54,803 bases of DNA from an uncultured Acidimicrobiales bacterium (GCA_938009905.1 CALLGK010000298.1:1-54803), one strand, 5' to 3'; counted from the stretch's first letter, positions 1 through 8,469 are shown. Numbers and translations: made by a program. The notes: generated by a model from the letters alone, not told the origin.

Positions 1-1358
1 ATCATGCCGGCGTCGAGAGCGTCGGCGACCCGGTGAGCTCGACCGACGTCGCCTGTCCACAGATACCCGGCCAGCCCGTACTCGATGTCGTTCGCCATCG
101 CGACAGCATCGGCCTCGTCACTGAACGGGATTGCCGTCAGCACCGGGCCGAAGATCTCCTCCTGGGCAATCCCCATCTCGTTGCGAGCTCCCGTGAAGAG
201 CGCCGGCGCAACGAAGTTCTCTGATGGCGCATCGGCCATGTTTGTCCCGCGATGCACGGTGGCGCCTTCGCTCGCAGCCTTGTCGAAGTAGCTCTGCACT
301 TTCTCGCAGTGCACCGGGTGCACGAGTGGCCCAATCACGGTCGACGGATCGAGCGGGTGGCCAACCGGGATGCCTTTGATTCGCTCAGCAAGCTTGGCCG
401 TGAACGAGTCATAAATCGACTCTTGGATCAGCACCCGGCTTGACGACGTGCAGCGTTCGCCGTTGAGGCTGTAGATCATGAAGATCACCGCGTCCATGGC
501 CCGATCAAGATCGGCATCGTCAAACACGATGACTGGGTTCTTGCCACCGAGCTCGAAGTGCACCCGCTTGAGGGTCGGTGCGCCCTGGGCTTGGATCAGC
601 GAGCCGGTATGCGACTCACCAACAAAGGCGATGGCCTTGATCGCGGGATGCTCAGTGAGGGACTTGCCAGCGGTCTCGCCCATGCCGTGCACCACGTTGA
701 GCACACCGGCCGGCAGTCCGGCCTCGAGCGCCGTCTCGGCCAGTAGGTGAGCGGTCAGCGGGCTCCACTCAGCTGGCTTGTGCACCACGGTGCAGCCGGC
801 CGCCAAGGCGGGCGCGATCTTCCACGTGCTGAGCATGAATGGCGTGTTCCAGGGCGTGATCACGCCGACCGGCCCGAGAGGAACCCGAGTCGTGTAGTTG
901 ATGTGCGTGTCGGTCGGGAGGCTCTGTCCGTCTGCCGCGCTCGGCGCCTGGTCGGCGAAGAAGCGGAAGTTCGCCGCACCTCGAACTGCAGCCGCACTCA
1001 TGAATCTGATCGCCTGACCGGTGTCGATCGACTCGACCACCGAGATCTGCTGCGCCCGCTCTTCGATGAGATCGGCAACGTCGTGGAGGATGGCCTTTCG
1101 CTTGACGCCTGGCGTTGCTGACCACTCGGCAAACGCTTGAGCCGCCGCCTTCGACGCTCGATCGATGTCTGCCGCGTCGCCAGCGGCCACGTCGCCGAGT
1201 TTCATCGAGTCGATCGGCGAGTGGTTCTCGAATGTCGCGCCATCAGCGCTTGGGACCGACTCGCCACCGATCAGGTGGTTGGTCGTCTCGGCTGCGAAGC
1301 GGGCCAGGTGTTCGCTGGCGGCAGCAAGGTTGGTGTCAAAGTCGGCAGCGCTAGCCAT
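1..1358 (-). CDS. hpaE: Aldehyde dehydrogenase, HpaE-like (5-carboxymethyl-2-hydroxymuconate semialdehyde dehydrogenase), C-terminus cut by window edge
   Basis: NAD(P)-dependent aldehyde dehydrogenase, about 452 residues visible of roughly 485-490 expected; the last residues lie beyond the left edge. The active-site Glu is in HFELGGKNP (E269) and the nucleophile Cys in NGERCTSSSR (C303). The N-terminus reads MASAADFDTN. The HpaE call rests on context: its start overlaps the stop of the HpaF-like gene by 8 bp, and the divergent arm carries hpaR and hpaH. In that pathway the enzyme oxidises the ring-cleavage semialdehyde to the dicarboxylic acid in the cytoplasm. The family is certain; the exact substrate is inferred. 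Confidence 0.85.
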   Translation of the reverse strand, partial: MASAADFDTNLAAASEHLARFAAETTNHLIGGESVPSADGATFENHSPIDSMKLGDVAAGDAADIDRASKAAAQAFAEWSATPGVKRKAILHDVADLIEERAQQISVVESIDTGQAIRFMSAAAVRGAANFRFFADQAPSAADGQSLPTDTHINYTTRVPLGPVGVITPWNTPFMLSTWKIAPALAAGCTVVHKPAEWSPLTAHLLAETALEAGLPAGVLNVVHGMGETAGKSLTEHPAIKAIAFVGESHTGSLIQAQGAPTLKRVHFELGGKNPVIVFDDADLDRAMDAVIFMIYSLNGERCTSSSRVLIQESIYDSFTAKLAERIKGIPVGHPLDPSTVIGPLVHPVHCEKVQSYFDKAASEGATVHRGTNMADAPSENFVAPALFTGARNEMGIAQEEIFGPVLTAIPFSDEADAVAMANDIEYGLAGYLWTGDVGRAHRVADALDAGM

Positions 1359-1755
1359 GGTTGTTCTCCTCTGAGGCCTTGCGTTCCATGTAGGGCCGAA
1401 TGTGATTTCGGTTGATTCGAAACTCGGGATCGATCTCTTGCACCTCGGCGCTGAACGCGATCTTCAGCGGACCACTGGCCAAGGTTTCCTCGGCCGTGTC
1501 GATCAGACGAGTGACGAATCTGGTCTTCGCCTCGGCCTCTCGCCCCGGGCCAATACGAGCGACGATGGCCACAAACGCAAACTCTGAATCTGCCGTGGCG
1601 ACCCGATAGTGCTCACGGCCAACGGCTCTTGTTCGGAGTCCCGCAACGGGCGGTAGCCCATCGTCGATGGCTGCGCCGTGGATGGCTGCGACCAATCCAT
1701 CGATGTCGTGATGGCGTGCCAGATTCTGCGAGTACTCAATCGTGATGTGCGGCAT
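1351..1755 (-). CDS. hpaF: 5-carboxymethyl-2-hydroxymuconate isomerase family protein (HpaF-like)
   Basis: A 134-residue tautomerase-fold protein of normal length for the CHMI family. The mature N-terminal proline that acts as catalytic base is present (MPHITIEYS). The spacing of AGLRTRAV, the F-A-F-V segment and the IDPEF...NRNHIRPY tail follows the E. coli HpaF pattern. Known family role: ketonisation of 5-carboxymethyl-2-hydroxymuconate before decarboxylation. First gene of the leftward arm, translationally coupled to the aldehyde dehydrogenase. Its ATG lies 6 bp from the dyad at 1762-1800, so that dyad probably controls it. Confidence 0.85.
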   Translation of the reverse strand: MPHITIEYSQNLARHHDIDGLVAAIHGAAIDDGLPPVAGLRTRAVGREHYRVATADSEFAFVAIVARIGPGREAEAKTRFVTRLIDTAEETLASGPLKIAFSAEVQEIDPEFRINRNHIRPYMERKASEENNHG

Positions 1756-1761
1756 TGCTTC

Positions 1762-1800
1762 ACATGTTAGACAAATGGATACGAAAAGTGTTTAACATGT
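1762..1800. promoter_or_regulatory. Inverted repeat in divergent hpaF / FAA-hydrolase control region, candidate HpaR operator
   Basis: Two 15-nt arms, ACATGTTAGACAAAT (1762-1776) and AAGTGTTTAACATGT (1786-1800), are inverted copies matching at 12 of 15 positions; the outer 8 are perfect (ACATGTTA/TAACATGT). The dyad nearly fills the 50-bp gap between the divergent starts at 1755 and 1806. A MarR/HpaR-type gene lies two cistrons away. Symmetric operators in divergent regions are normal for this family. That HpaR is the binder is inferred. Confidence 0.7.
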
Positions 1801-1805
1801 GCATC

Positions 1806-2714
1806 ATGCGATTGCTTTCGTACTCGGTCAACGGTCAGCCAAGCTTTGGATTAGTGAGCGAAGACGGTGCCGGCGTGGTCGATCTGAGCGCCCGAATTCC
1901 AGACGTGTCCGACCTGGGCCAGCTCGTGTCGACCGGCCAGATCGATAAGGCAAGCGCCTTCATGTCTGACGATGCCGACCATCAGCTGTCGCAGATCACC
2001 TACGAGCGCCTACTCCCCTGGCCTCGCAAGATCTTCTGTATCGGCGTGAACTACGGCGGCCGGGCTGACGAGTACGCCGACAAGAGCGACGCCGCCTTTC
2101 CGAGCGTGTTCCCTCGCTTCCCCGACGGATTCACCGGACACGGCCAACCGCTCGTTCGACCACCAGAAAGCCCGCAGCTCGACTACGAAGGTGAGATTGT
2201 TGCCGTCATCGGCAAGGCCGGCCGCCGCATTCCGATGAGTGATGCCCGGTCACACCTTGCTGGCCTGTCGCTCGGCAACGAAGGCACCATCCGAGATTGG
2301 GTTCGTCACGCCAAGTTCAACGTCACGCAAGGCAAGAACTGGATCTCGAGCGGCGCTATCGGGCCGCACCTGGTGACGATGGACGAGCTTCCCAGCTCGT
2401 TTGACGACCTCAGAATCACCACGCACGTCAACGGCGAACTCCGCCAGGACGACTCTCCAAAGACGATGAAGTACTCGATCGACTATCAAATTCACTATCT
2501 GTCGACCTTCACCGAGCTCCATCCTGGCGACGTGATCTTTACCGGCACCCCCACCGGTGCCGGCGCTCGACAAGACCCACCCGTCTGGCTTGTTCCTGGC
2601 GACGTGATTGATGTCCACGTGCCAGAACTCGGCACGCTCACCAACACCGTCGTCGACGAGTTCAGCAGCGACCAGCTGGCCCAACATCCGATTTCGGCAC
2701 CGGAGCCGCAGTAA
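1806..2714 (+). CDS. Fumarylacetoacetate hydrolase family protein (HpaG-like decarboxylase/isomerase)
   Basis: 302 residues with the FAH fold. The metal-site motif LDYEGEIVAVIGK is clear, as are FCIGVNYGGRADEY, a segment with NEGTIRDW and QGKNWISSGAIGP, and the late GDVIFTGTPTGAG. In the homoprotocatechuate route this family performs the decarboxylation/isomerisation step (HpaG1/G2); here there is a single-domain version. The start is taken at ATG 1806, just after the dyad; ATG 1797 is in frame but lies inside the dyad arm. The stop overlaps the hpaR start by one base. A simple fumarylpyruvate-type hydrolase is the alternative. Confidence 0.85.
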   Translation: MRLLSYSVNGQPSFGLVSEDGAGVVDLSARIPDVSDLGQLVSTGQIDKASAFMSDDADHQLSQITYERLLPWPRKIFCIGVNYGGRADEYADKSDAAFPSVFPRFPDGFTGHGQPLVRPPESPQLDYEGEIVAVIGKAGRRIPMSDARSHLAGLSLGNEGTIRDWVRHAKFNVTQGKNWISSGAIGPHLVTMDELPSSFDDLRITTHVNGELRQDDSPKTMKYSIDYQIHYLSTFTELHPGDVIFTGTPTGAGARQDPPVWLVPGDVIDVHVPELGTLTNTVVDEFSSDQLAQHPISAPEPQ

Positions 2715-3217
2715 TGGCAGACGACGTGTTGCGCTCATTCGACCAGTCGTTGCCCATGGCGCTCATGCGGGCCCGTGAAGCAACGATGCGCCGGTTCCGG
2801 CCGATCTTGGCCGCCCACGACCTCACCGAGCAGCAGTGGCGGGTGCTCCGGGCCCTCAACCAAGCCGATGACCCGCTCGATGTCGGCGACCTCGCCGACA
2901 CGACGTTTCTGCTTGGCCCGAGTCTCTCGCGCATCCTGAGCAATCTCGATGGCCGAGGGTTCATCCGCAGGCGAACGGCCCCGGACGACCAACGACGATC
3001 GATCATTTCGCTGTCGGCAAAGGGCCGCCGGCTTGTCGCTCGAATCGCCCCAGCGTCAGAAGCCCAATATGCCGAACTCGAGACGCTGATTGGCGACAAA
3101 GATCTCGCAACGCTCTTCGACCTTCTCCAGAAGCTCACCAGCACTGCTCCCAGCAACGCAGATGAGGTCGTAGCCGCCAACGCGTCCAACCACGCTCCGC
3201 TGGAGGAAAGCGCATGA
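2714..3217 (+). CDS. hpaR: MarR-family transcriptional regulator, HpaR type
   Basis: 167-residue winged-helix repressor. The N-terminal run ALMRAREATMRRFRPIL followed by DLTEQQWRVLRAL closely follows E. coli HpcR/HpaR (LLQAREAAMSYFRPIV, NLTEQQWRIVRIL), the homoprotocatechuate meta-pathway repressor. The wing DDQRRSIISLSAKG is intact. The C-terminus has an extra Ala/Asn-rich tail of about 25 residues. Sandwiched between catabolic genes with 1- and 4-base overlaps, so co-expressed with the genes it likely represses. The effector would be an aromatic substrate or ring-cleavage product. It probably acts on the dyad at 1762-1800. Confidence 0.88.
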   Translation: MADDVLRSFDQSLPMALMRAREATMRRFRPILAAHDLTEQQWRVLRALNQADDPLDVGDLADTTFLLGPSLSRILSNLDGRGFIRRRTAPDDQRRSIISLSAKGRRLVARIAPASEAQYAELETLIGDKDLATLFDLLQKLTSTAPSNADEVVAANASNHAPLEESA

Positions 3218-4026
3218 CCCTCGATGTCATTGCCGAGGCTCAGCGTCTCGACGAGGCAGAACGAACGAGAACGCAGATCGTTCCCACGACTGAGTTGTTT
3301 CCCGACACGACGCTCGACGACGCCTACCGCATTCAGGCGGCATGGCAAGACATCAAAGAAGCCAGGGGCGAGACCCTCGTTGGCCACAAGATCGGGTTGA
3401 CGTCGCGAGCCATGCAGATGGCCATGAACATCGACACGCCAGACTCCGGTTTCCTCACAGACGCCATGGTGTTTCATGCCGGCGATCAGATTCCGGCGGC
3501 CGATCATCTCGACCCCAAGATCGAGGTTGAGCTGGCCTTCGTGCTGGCGATCGACCTCGACGCCGATGCCGTGACCGCTGCCGACTTCGGCGTTGAATCC
3601 GTGCTCGATGCCACCAACTACGTCGTGCCGGCACTCGAACTCATCGCCGCCCGCAGCTTCAGGCGCAACCCAGAAACGGGTCGAACCCGCACGGTGGTCG
3701 ACACCATCAGCGACAACGCCGCCAACGCCGGGATCATCACCGGCGGCGAGCAGATCGGCCCCCGAGACGCCGACCTCCGCTGGGTTGGCGCCATGCTCTC
3801 CCGCAGCGGCGTCATCGAAGAAACCGGCCTTGCTGCCGGTGTGCTTGGCCACCCCGCATCAGGCATCGTCTGGCTAGCCAAGCGCTATGTCGAGCAGGGC
3901 ATGACACTCAAGGCTGGCCAGACGATTCTCGCCGGATCATTCACCAGGCCCATCGACGTGCGAGCGGGCGACACCTTCACCGCCGACTATGGCCCCCTCG
4001 GCGCGTTCAACGTCGACTTCACCTAG
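3214..4026 (+). CDS. hpaH: 2-oxo-hept-3-ene-1,7-dioate hydratase (HpaH-like)
   Basis: 270 residues, full length for HpaH. It shows the family landmarks [45 protein letters not shown] and [10 protein letters not shown]. It hydrates the 2-oxo-enoate to 4-hydroxy-2-oxo-heptane-1,7-dioate in a Mg-dependent reaction. The ATG overlaps the hpaR stop by 4 bases. The next enzyme, aldolase HpaI, is not in the window; it may lie beyond the left edge or elsewhere. Of all genes in the locus this one and hpaR point most strongly to the Hpa rather than the Lig lower pathway. Confidence 0.9.
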   Translation: MTLDVIAEAQRLDEAERTRTQIVPTTELFPDTTLDDAYRIQAAWQDIKEARGETLVGHKIGLTSRAMQMAMNIDTPDSGFLTDAMVFHAGDQIPAADHLDPKIEVELAFVLAIDLDADAVTAADFGVESVLDATNYVVPALELIAARSFRRNPETGRTRTVVDTISDNAANAGIITGGEQIGPRDADLRWVGAMLSRSGVIEETGLAAGVLGHPASGIVWLAKRYVEQGMTLKAGQTILAGSFTRPIDVRAGDTFTADYGPLGAFNVDFT

Positions 4027-4068
4027 CCACACACCAAGCTCTGCCATCAAGCTCTCCCGAGGAACACC

Positions 4069-5370
4069 ATGACGGAAACCGAGAACACCTACCACCAAGC
4101 GCCAGACGAGATTCTTGGCGCACCCCGTGGATGCCCCGTGCATCAGGACTGGAACCCGCTCGGCGACGACTACCTCGCCGACCCCTACCCCATCGCGGCC
4201 CAACTCCGCGACGACCACCCCGTCTTCTATGCCGAGGAGGTGGGGTATGTGGTTGTGACCCGCATGGAGGATGTCGAGGAGGTCTTTACCAACCCAGACA
4301 TCTACGCGTCGTCAAACGTGCAAGACCCGCTCTATCCGCTCGACGAACGAGCAACAGACGTGTTGGCAGCACCCGACTTCAACCCGACGGCCGTCATGTC
4401 GAACCGGGCCGAACCAGATCACGCCCGCATCAGGGTCTACACCCGCAAGGGCTTCTCGAAGCGCCGCCTCCGCACGCTCGAGGACTACATGCGAGAACGA
4501 GCCAACGCACTCCTCGACGCCATGCTCGACACCGGTGCCAGCAACGGAAACCGAGCCGAGTACGTCAAGGCCCTCGCCTTCCCGCTCCCAGCCGAAATCG
4601 TGTTCCGATTCATCGGGTTTCCCCAGAACGACGACGAGATGATCAAGCAATGGTGCGTCGAGCGAAAGGCCTTCTCGTGGGGTCGCCCAACGCCAGAAGA
4701 ACAGATCAGAATCGCCGAGCACATGTTGACCTATTGGCGCTACTGCCGAGAGTTCACCGCCGATAGACGCGACAACCGATCAGACGACTTTGCGTCAGAG
4801 CTGCTCGACGCCCACGATGCCGACAACAACGAACTCAGCTACATCGAGGTCGAGTCGATCATCTACGGCCTGTCATTTGCCGGCCACGATCCCGTCACGA
4901 ACCTGCTGTGCAACACACTGCTGTGTTTGTTGCCTCGCCGAGATCAATGGCAGGCACTGGTCGACGATCCATCACTCATTCCCAACGCGGTCGAAGAGAC
5001 CCTGCGGTTTGAGTCGAGCCAGATCGCGTGGCGACGGGTGACGACGCAAGACACCACCCTTGGCGGCATCGACCTGCCTGCCGGCACGAGGTTGTTCCTC
5101 AATTTCGCCAGCGCCAACCGCCAACCCGACCGGTTCGACGATCCGAACACGTTCAACATTCACCGGCCAGACGCAAGCCGCCACATCAGCTTTGGCAAGG
5201 GCATCCACTACTGCCTTGGTGCCAATCTGGCGAAGATGGAAGCCGTCATTGCGCTTGAGCTGTTGACCCAACGCGTCCCGAGCCTGCGACTCGCTGACGT
5301 CGACGAAAACACCTATTTCCCCAACATCACCTTCCGAGGGCCCGATGCGCTGTGGGTTGAGTGGGACTGA
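4069..5370 (+). CDS. Cytochrome P450
   Basis: 433-residue soluble class-I type bacterial P450. Heme-thiolate loop FGKGIHYCLGANLAK with the ligand at C382; ExxR as EETLRF; I-helix as SFAGHDPVTNLL, where Pro-Val separates the acid from the usual Thr. The start ATG is preceded by GAGGAA. It is 42 bp after hpaH and 2 bp before the LigA-like gene, so it sits inside the catabolic operon. A plausible job is making the catechol that LigAB cleaves, by ring hydroxylation or O-demethylation; this is inference. No ferredoxin or reductase is encoded nearby, so electron partners must come from elsewhere. Confidence 0.92.
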   Translation: MTETENTYHQAPDEILGAPRGCPVHQDWNPLGDDYLADPYPIAAQLRDDHPVFYAEEVGYVVVTRMEDVEEVFTNPDIYASSNVQDPLYPLDERATDVLAAPDFNPTAVMSNRAEPDHARIRVYTRKGFSKRRLRTLEDYMRERANALLDAMLDTGASNGNRAEYVKALAFPLPAEIVFRFIGFPQNDDEMIKQWCVERKAFSWGRPTPEEQIRIAEHMLTYWRYCREFTADRRDNRSDDFASELLDAHDADNNELSYIEVESIIYGLSFAGHDPVTNLLCNTLLCLLPRRDQWQALVDDPSLIPNAVEETLRFESSQIAWRRVTTQDTTLGGIDLPAGTRLFLNFASANRQPDRFDDPNTFNIHRPDASRHISFGKGIHYCLGANLAKMEAVIALELLTQRVPSLRLADVDENTYFPNITFRGPDALWVEWD

Positions 5371-5372
5371 CG

Positions 5373-5825
5373 ATGAGCCTCTACTACGTGCAGAAGTTTC
5401 TGTATGAGCTCAACAGGAGCGAACAGGTGCAGGCCGAGTTCCGAGGTGACCCAACCGGAACCCTCGAGTCGTTCGTGGCCGAAGGAGCGACACTCACAAA
5501 CGAAGAGATCACCGCGTTGCTCACTCCCGATATCGGGATGTTGTTTCACCTCGGGTGCAACGGGCAGATCCTGATGCACTTTGCGGCGTTTCATCAGATC
5601 GAATGGCAGGACTATCTACAGCGAATGCGAGATGGCATCGATGCCCACGGACCAGTACGAGAGGGCGTGTACGCCATGACGGGCTACGAAGGCACAGTCG
5701 CTCACGCCAAAGCACTCGGCCATGACGGGGCCAACGAACGCGGGGCCAGCGAACACGGTGCTAGCGAAGGCAGTGCCAACGACCACGGTGCCGCACCTGC
5801 CCCGAACCAGAACGGAGCCAACTGA
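5373..5825 (+). CDS. LigA-type alpha subunit of extradiol ring-cleavage dioxygenase with repetitive tail
   Basis: 150 residues. Residues 1-110 follow the protocatechuate 4,5-dioxygenase alpha-subunit pattern: FLYELNRSEQVQAEF, EEITALLTPDIGMLFHLG, NGQILMHFA. From about residue 118 the chain becomes a Gly/Ala/Asn-rich tail of imperfect six-residue units (GANERG, GASEHG, GASEG, SANDHG) unlike the family norm. ATG 5373 is preferred over GTG 5361, which overlaps the P450 stop. The stop overlaps the beta-subunit ATG by one base, so the two subunits are translationally coupled. Confidence 0.85.
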   Translation: MSLYYVQKFLYELNRSEQVQAEFRGDPTGTLESFVAEGATLTNEEITALLTPDIGMLFHLGCNGQILMHFAAFHQIEWQDYLQRMRDGIDAHGPVREGVYAMTGYEGTVAHAKALGHDGANERGASEHGASEGSANDHGAAPAPNQNGAN

Positions 5826-6652
5826 TGCCTCTTGTCTTTGCTGGTGTGTGTAGCCACGCTCCCGGAATCACCGGACGGGCCGAACAGGCCGACCCGGTGG
5901 TGCGCGACGGCTTCTATCGAGCCTTCGAACAGATGCGGGTTGATCTCGAAGCATCAAAGCCAGACGCGGTCATCGTTGTGGCTGCTGAACACTTCGCAAA
6001 CTTCTTCATGAACAACATGCCGACGTTCGCCATCGGCATGGCCGACTTCTACGACGGTCCGATCGAAGACTCAGACTGGCTGGGCATCGACAAGTTTCGA
6101 GCGCCTGGAAGTAGAGACCTTTCTGAGCGGCTCATCCGAGGGGTCATGGAAACCGCAGACGTTTCCTACTGCGAGGAATGGAAGTTCGACCACGGCATCG
6201 CCGTTCCGCTGCATTTCCTGACGCCCAACTACGACGTGCCCGTGATTCCCGTCAACATCAATTGTCAAGGTCCCCCGCTCACCCCACTCAGCCGGGCCTG
6301 GAACTTTGGTGAAGCGCTTCGTCGAGCCTGCGATTCCATGCCGGAACGCATCGCCATCGTTGGCACGGGCGGCATCTCGCACTGGCCCGCCACACCAGAC
6401 TCCGGGAAGATCAACGAAGCATGGGATCGAGATTTCCTCGATCGATGGTGCCGCAACGATCGAGAAGCCCTCCTCGACTACACAGACGAATCTGTGTACG
6501 CCGATGCTGGGCAAGGCGGCTTCGAGATACGCACGTTTTTAGCCGTTGCTGCAGCCGCCGGCGGTGCAACGGGCACGGTTCACTTCTGTGAGCCGATCCC
6601 GATCTTTGCTGTCAGTTGCACGATCGCAACCTATGCGTTGACGCCAGCCTGA
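5825..6652 (+). CDS. LigB-type catalytic beta subunit of extradiol dioxygenase
   Basis: 275 residues, class III extradiol dioxygenase. Residues matching the LigB metal and catalytic set are visible: H11 (CSHAPG), H56 (AAEHFAN), E234 (GGFEIRTF), H186 (GGISHWP) and H123 (FDHGIAVP). It cleaves a catecholic ring with Fe(II) and O2. E. coli HpaD also has this fold, but without a LigA partner; the two-gene arrangement here resembles protocatechuate or gallate dioxygenases. Combined with HpaE/F/H, the substrate could be homoprotocatechuate or a related ring with a carboxymethyl side chain. It is the last gene of the rightward arm. Confidence 0.9.
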   Translation: MPLVFAGVCSHAPGITGRAEQADPVVRDGFYRAFEQMRVDLEASKPDAVIVVAAEHFANFFMNNMPTFAIGMADFYDGPIEDSDWLGIDKFRAPGSRDLSERLIRGVMETADVSYCEEWKFDHGIAVPLHFLTPNYDVPVIPVNINCQGPPLTPLSRAWNFGEALRRACDSMPERIAIVGTGGISHWPATPDSGKINEAWDRDFLDRWCRNDREALLDYTDESVYADAGQGGFEIRTFLAVAAAAGGATGTVHFCEPIPIFAVSCTIATYALTPA

Positions 6653-6708
6653 GCTCAGCTGGCAGGGTCGTTGGCCGGGTCTCAGCCCGGCAATGGCTCA
6701 GCCGAAGC

Positions 6709-7560
6709 TCAGCCAGAGATCGAGGCGTCGACCACGCCGCTGAAGAACCCGCCAGTGTCGTCAGAGAATTCAACAAGCACCTTCCACGATGGCTGCGAGC
6801 AGATCGCAACCCAGTCAAACGAATCGGCGACGACGGGTGCGGTCAGCCAGTTTGAGAACGTCGTGACTTCGCCGTCAATCACGGTGTCTGATGCGATGTA
6901 GATCGCGCCAGACGGACCGTAGAACGACACACGTTGCTCGGCATCCAACAAATCCAACGGACTCGTCAGCTCAACCTGGGGGGTCGCTCCGTTTGCGTTG
7001 CACTGCAAGTTCACGAACTGTGACGTGATGAGGCTGTCTGGGTCAGTGTGTGGGATCGAGTATTCGTCCAGACCTTCGAAGTTGGCGAACGGGTCGATCG
7101 TGGTTGTGGTCGCAAGTGTGGTGGTCGTCTGACGAGGTGCGGTGGTGTCGCCACCGTCGGTGCTCGGCGGCGCCGTCGTGGTTGTCGTCGTCGTCGGATT
7201 CGTGATGTCTTCCGGCGGTTGATCGCCTTCGAACTGGCCCTCGTTCTCACCGCTGCCGCCGCCACTGCTCCTTCTCGGGGCTGCGCCCTTGCCCGAAGAC
7301 GGCTTTTTGGTGGTGTTGGTTTCTTCGTCAGCGAACTCGAGCGTGGTCGGCGTCTCGGTCGTCGTCGTTTCCTCTTCTTCTTCTGTCGTCGTCGGTTCCG
7401 TTGTGGTGGTGGTCGTCGCGATCGTTGGTGGCGGCGTGCTTGTACGCGCCACGGTCACTGCTGGACCAGCATCTTCAGCGCCACCGCCACAGCCAGCAGC
7501 AACGAGGCTGAGACCGAGGATGACCGAACAGGTACGAGCGCGCAGGGAACGAGACTCCAT
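6709..7560 (-). CDS. Secreted lipoprotein with Thr/Pro-rich linker, unknown function
   Basis: 283 residues. A lipoprotein signal peptide ends in LSLVAAGC (lipobox Cys about residue 24). Residues about 35-165 are a low-complexity linker of Thr runs, acidic runs and a basic KKPSSGK patch. The C-terminal ~115 residues form a compact domain with two Cys (LQCNANG, WVAICSQPSW) that may pair. No known family recognised. The linker suggests a domain held away from the membrane or through the wall. It lies 75 bp downstream of the Tat-exported hydrolase on the same strand and may share its transcript. Confidence 0.7.
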   Translation of the reverse strand: MESRSLRARTCSVILGLSLVAAGCGGGAEDAGPAVTVARTSTPPPTIATTTTTTEPTTTEEEEETTTTETPTTLEFADEETNTTKKPSSGKGAAPRRSSGGGSGENEGQFEGDQPPEDITNPTTTTTTTAPPSTDGGDTTAPRQTTTTLATTTTIDPFANFEGLDEYSIPHTDPDSLITSQFVNLQCNANGATPQVELTSPLDLLDAEQRVSFYGPSGAIYIASDTVIDGEVTTFSNWLTAPVVADSFDWVAICSQPSWKVLVEFSDDTGGFFSGVVDASISG

Positions 7561-7635
7561 GGGGCCCCATCGGCAGATCCGGTCCAGATATGAAGAGGGC
7601 CGTTTGAACCAGCTCGCCTCGAAAGCGGCTGTGAT

Positions 7636-8469
7636 TCAGCTCAACGAGGCGGCGAGGTCGGCGACGGCAGCGGACGCTCCGCCGACCAGTGGGTCACCGT
7701 GACCGACGAGGAGTGTCTCGAATTGCAGCTCCGCCAGACGCTGGACTGACATGTTGGCGGTGTCGAGATCGGCAGTGAAGTCAGGGTTCGGGCCCGTCAA
7801 GGCAGTGCCGCTGACGTTCATGGCATCGCCAACAATCAATAACCCGGCTTCTTCGTCGAAGACGGAAATCGAGCCGGGAGTGTGACCGGGTGAAGCCACC
7901 ACCTGGAGGCCGAAAATCTCGTCACCGTCGCTCACACCGACAAGATCTCGATCTGCGGTGATCGCGGCGAGGTCATTGACACCGGCATACCCGGTGGACG
8001 ACGCGGCCGCGCCCATGACGGCCTGGATGCTGCCCACGTGGTCGCCGTGCGCATGGGTTGCGATCACGTGGTTGACGGCGTCCCACGAACCGCCAAGTGT
8101 TTCGAGCGCCGAGAGGATCTCGCCCTCACTCCCCGAGGTTCCAGTATCGACCACCGCGAACTCGGAGCCCCGGGCCAAGACGTAGGCCGACACAAAGCCA
8201 AGGTTGACCCGGCCCCACTCCAGACCACCACCGGCGGCAGCCTGCTCGGCTTGTGTGGTTGCGGTTGTCTCGCTGCCAGCCGTTGTGATGGCGGCGTCAC
8301 CCGAACCGGCAGTTGTTGTGGCATCGCCGCCCGACGTGGTGGCTGAGCCGCCATCGGTGCACGCGGCGAGACCGAGAACCGCGACCGCAAGCGTGCCGCC
8401 ACCCAGGTCAGACAGGAAGCTCCGCCGAGAAAGACGGTGGACGGGCGCGTTGGACGATGAGCGGGCCAT
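7636..8469 (-). CDS. Tat-exported metallo-beta-lactamase-fold hydrolase, lipoprotein
   Basis: 277 residues. The N-terminus has a twin-arginine motif (LSRRSFLSDLGG) followed by a lipobox (LGLAAC, C37) and a Ser/Thr/Gly-rich spacer to about residue 80. The catalytic fold starts near residue 84; the metal motif is THAHGDH (H139, H141, D143, H144), with SPGHTPGSISVF and LLVGHGDP further on. Family members are zinc hydrolases (glyoxalase-II, lactonase, beta-lactamase types); the substrate cannot be told. Location is outside the membrane. It may be bicistronic with the downstream Thr-rich lipoprotein. Confidence 0.88.
   Translation of the reverse strand: MARSSSNAPVHRLSRRSFLSDLGGGTLAVAVLGLAACTDGGSATTSGGDATTTAGSGDAAITTAGSETTATTQAEQAAAGGGLEWGRVNLGFVSAYVLARGSEFAVVDTGTSGSEGEILSALETLGGSWDAVNHVIATHAHGDHVGSIQAVMGAAASSTGYAGVNDLAAITADRDLVGVSDGDEIFGLQVVASPGHTPGSISVFDEEAGLLIVGDAMNVSGTALTGPNPDFTADLDTANMSVQRLAELQFETLLVGHGDPLVGGASAAVADLAASLS

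Noticed and set aside
2662-3852. A 396-codon open frame antisense to hpaR and hpaH
   Set aside because: Low-complexity Gly/Val/Asp-rich translation, no family resemblance, and it lies fully opposite two well-supported genes; typical of high-GC antisense frames.
7048-7593. Arg-rich frame opposite the Thr-rich lipoprotein
   Set aside because: It arises from reading the Thr-repeat DNA in reverse; no start context.
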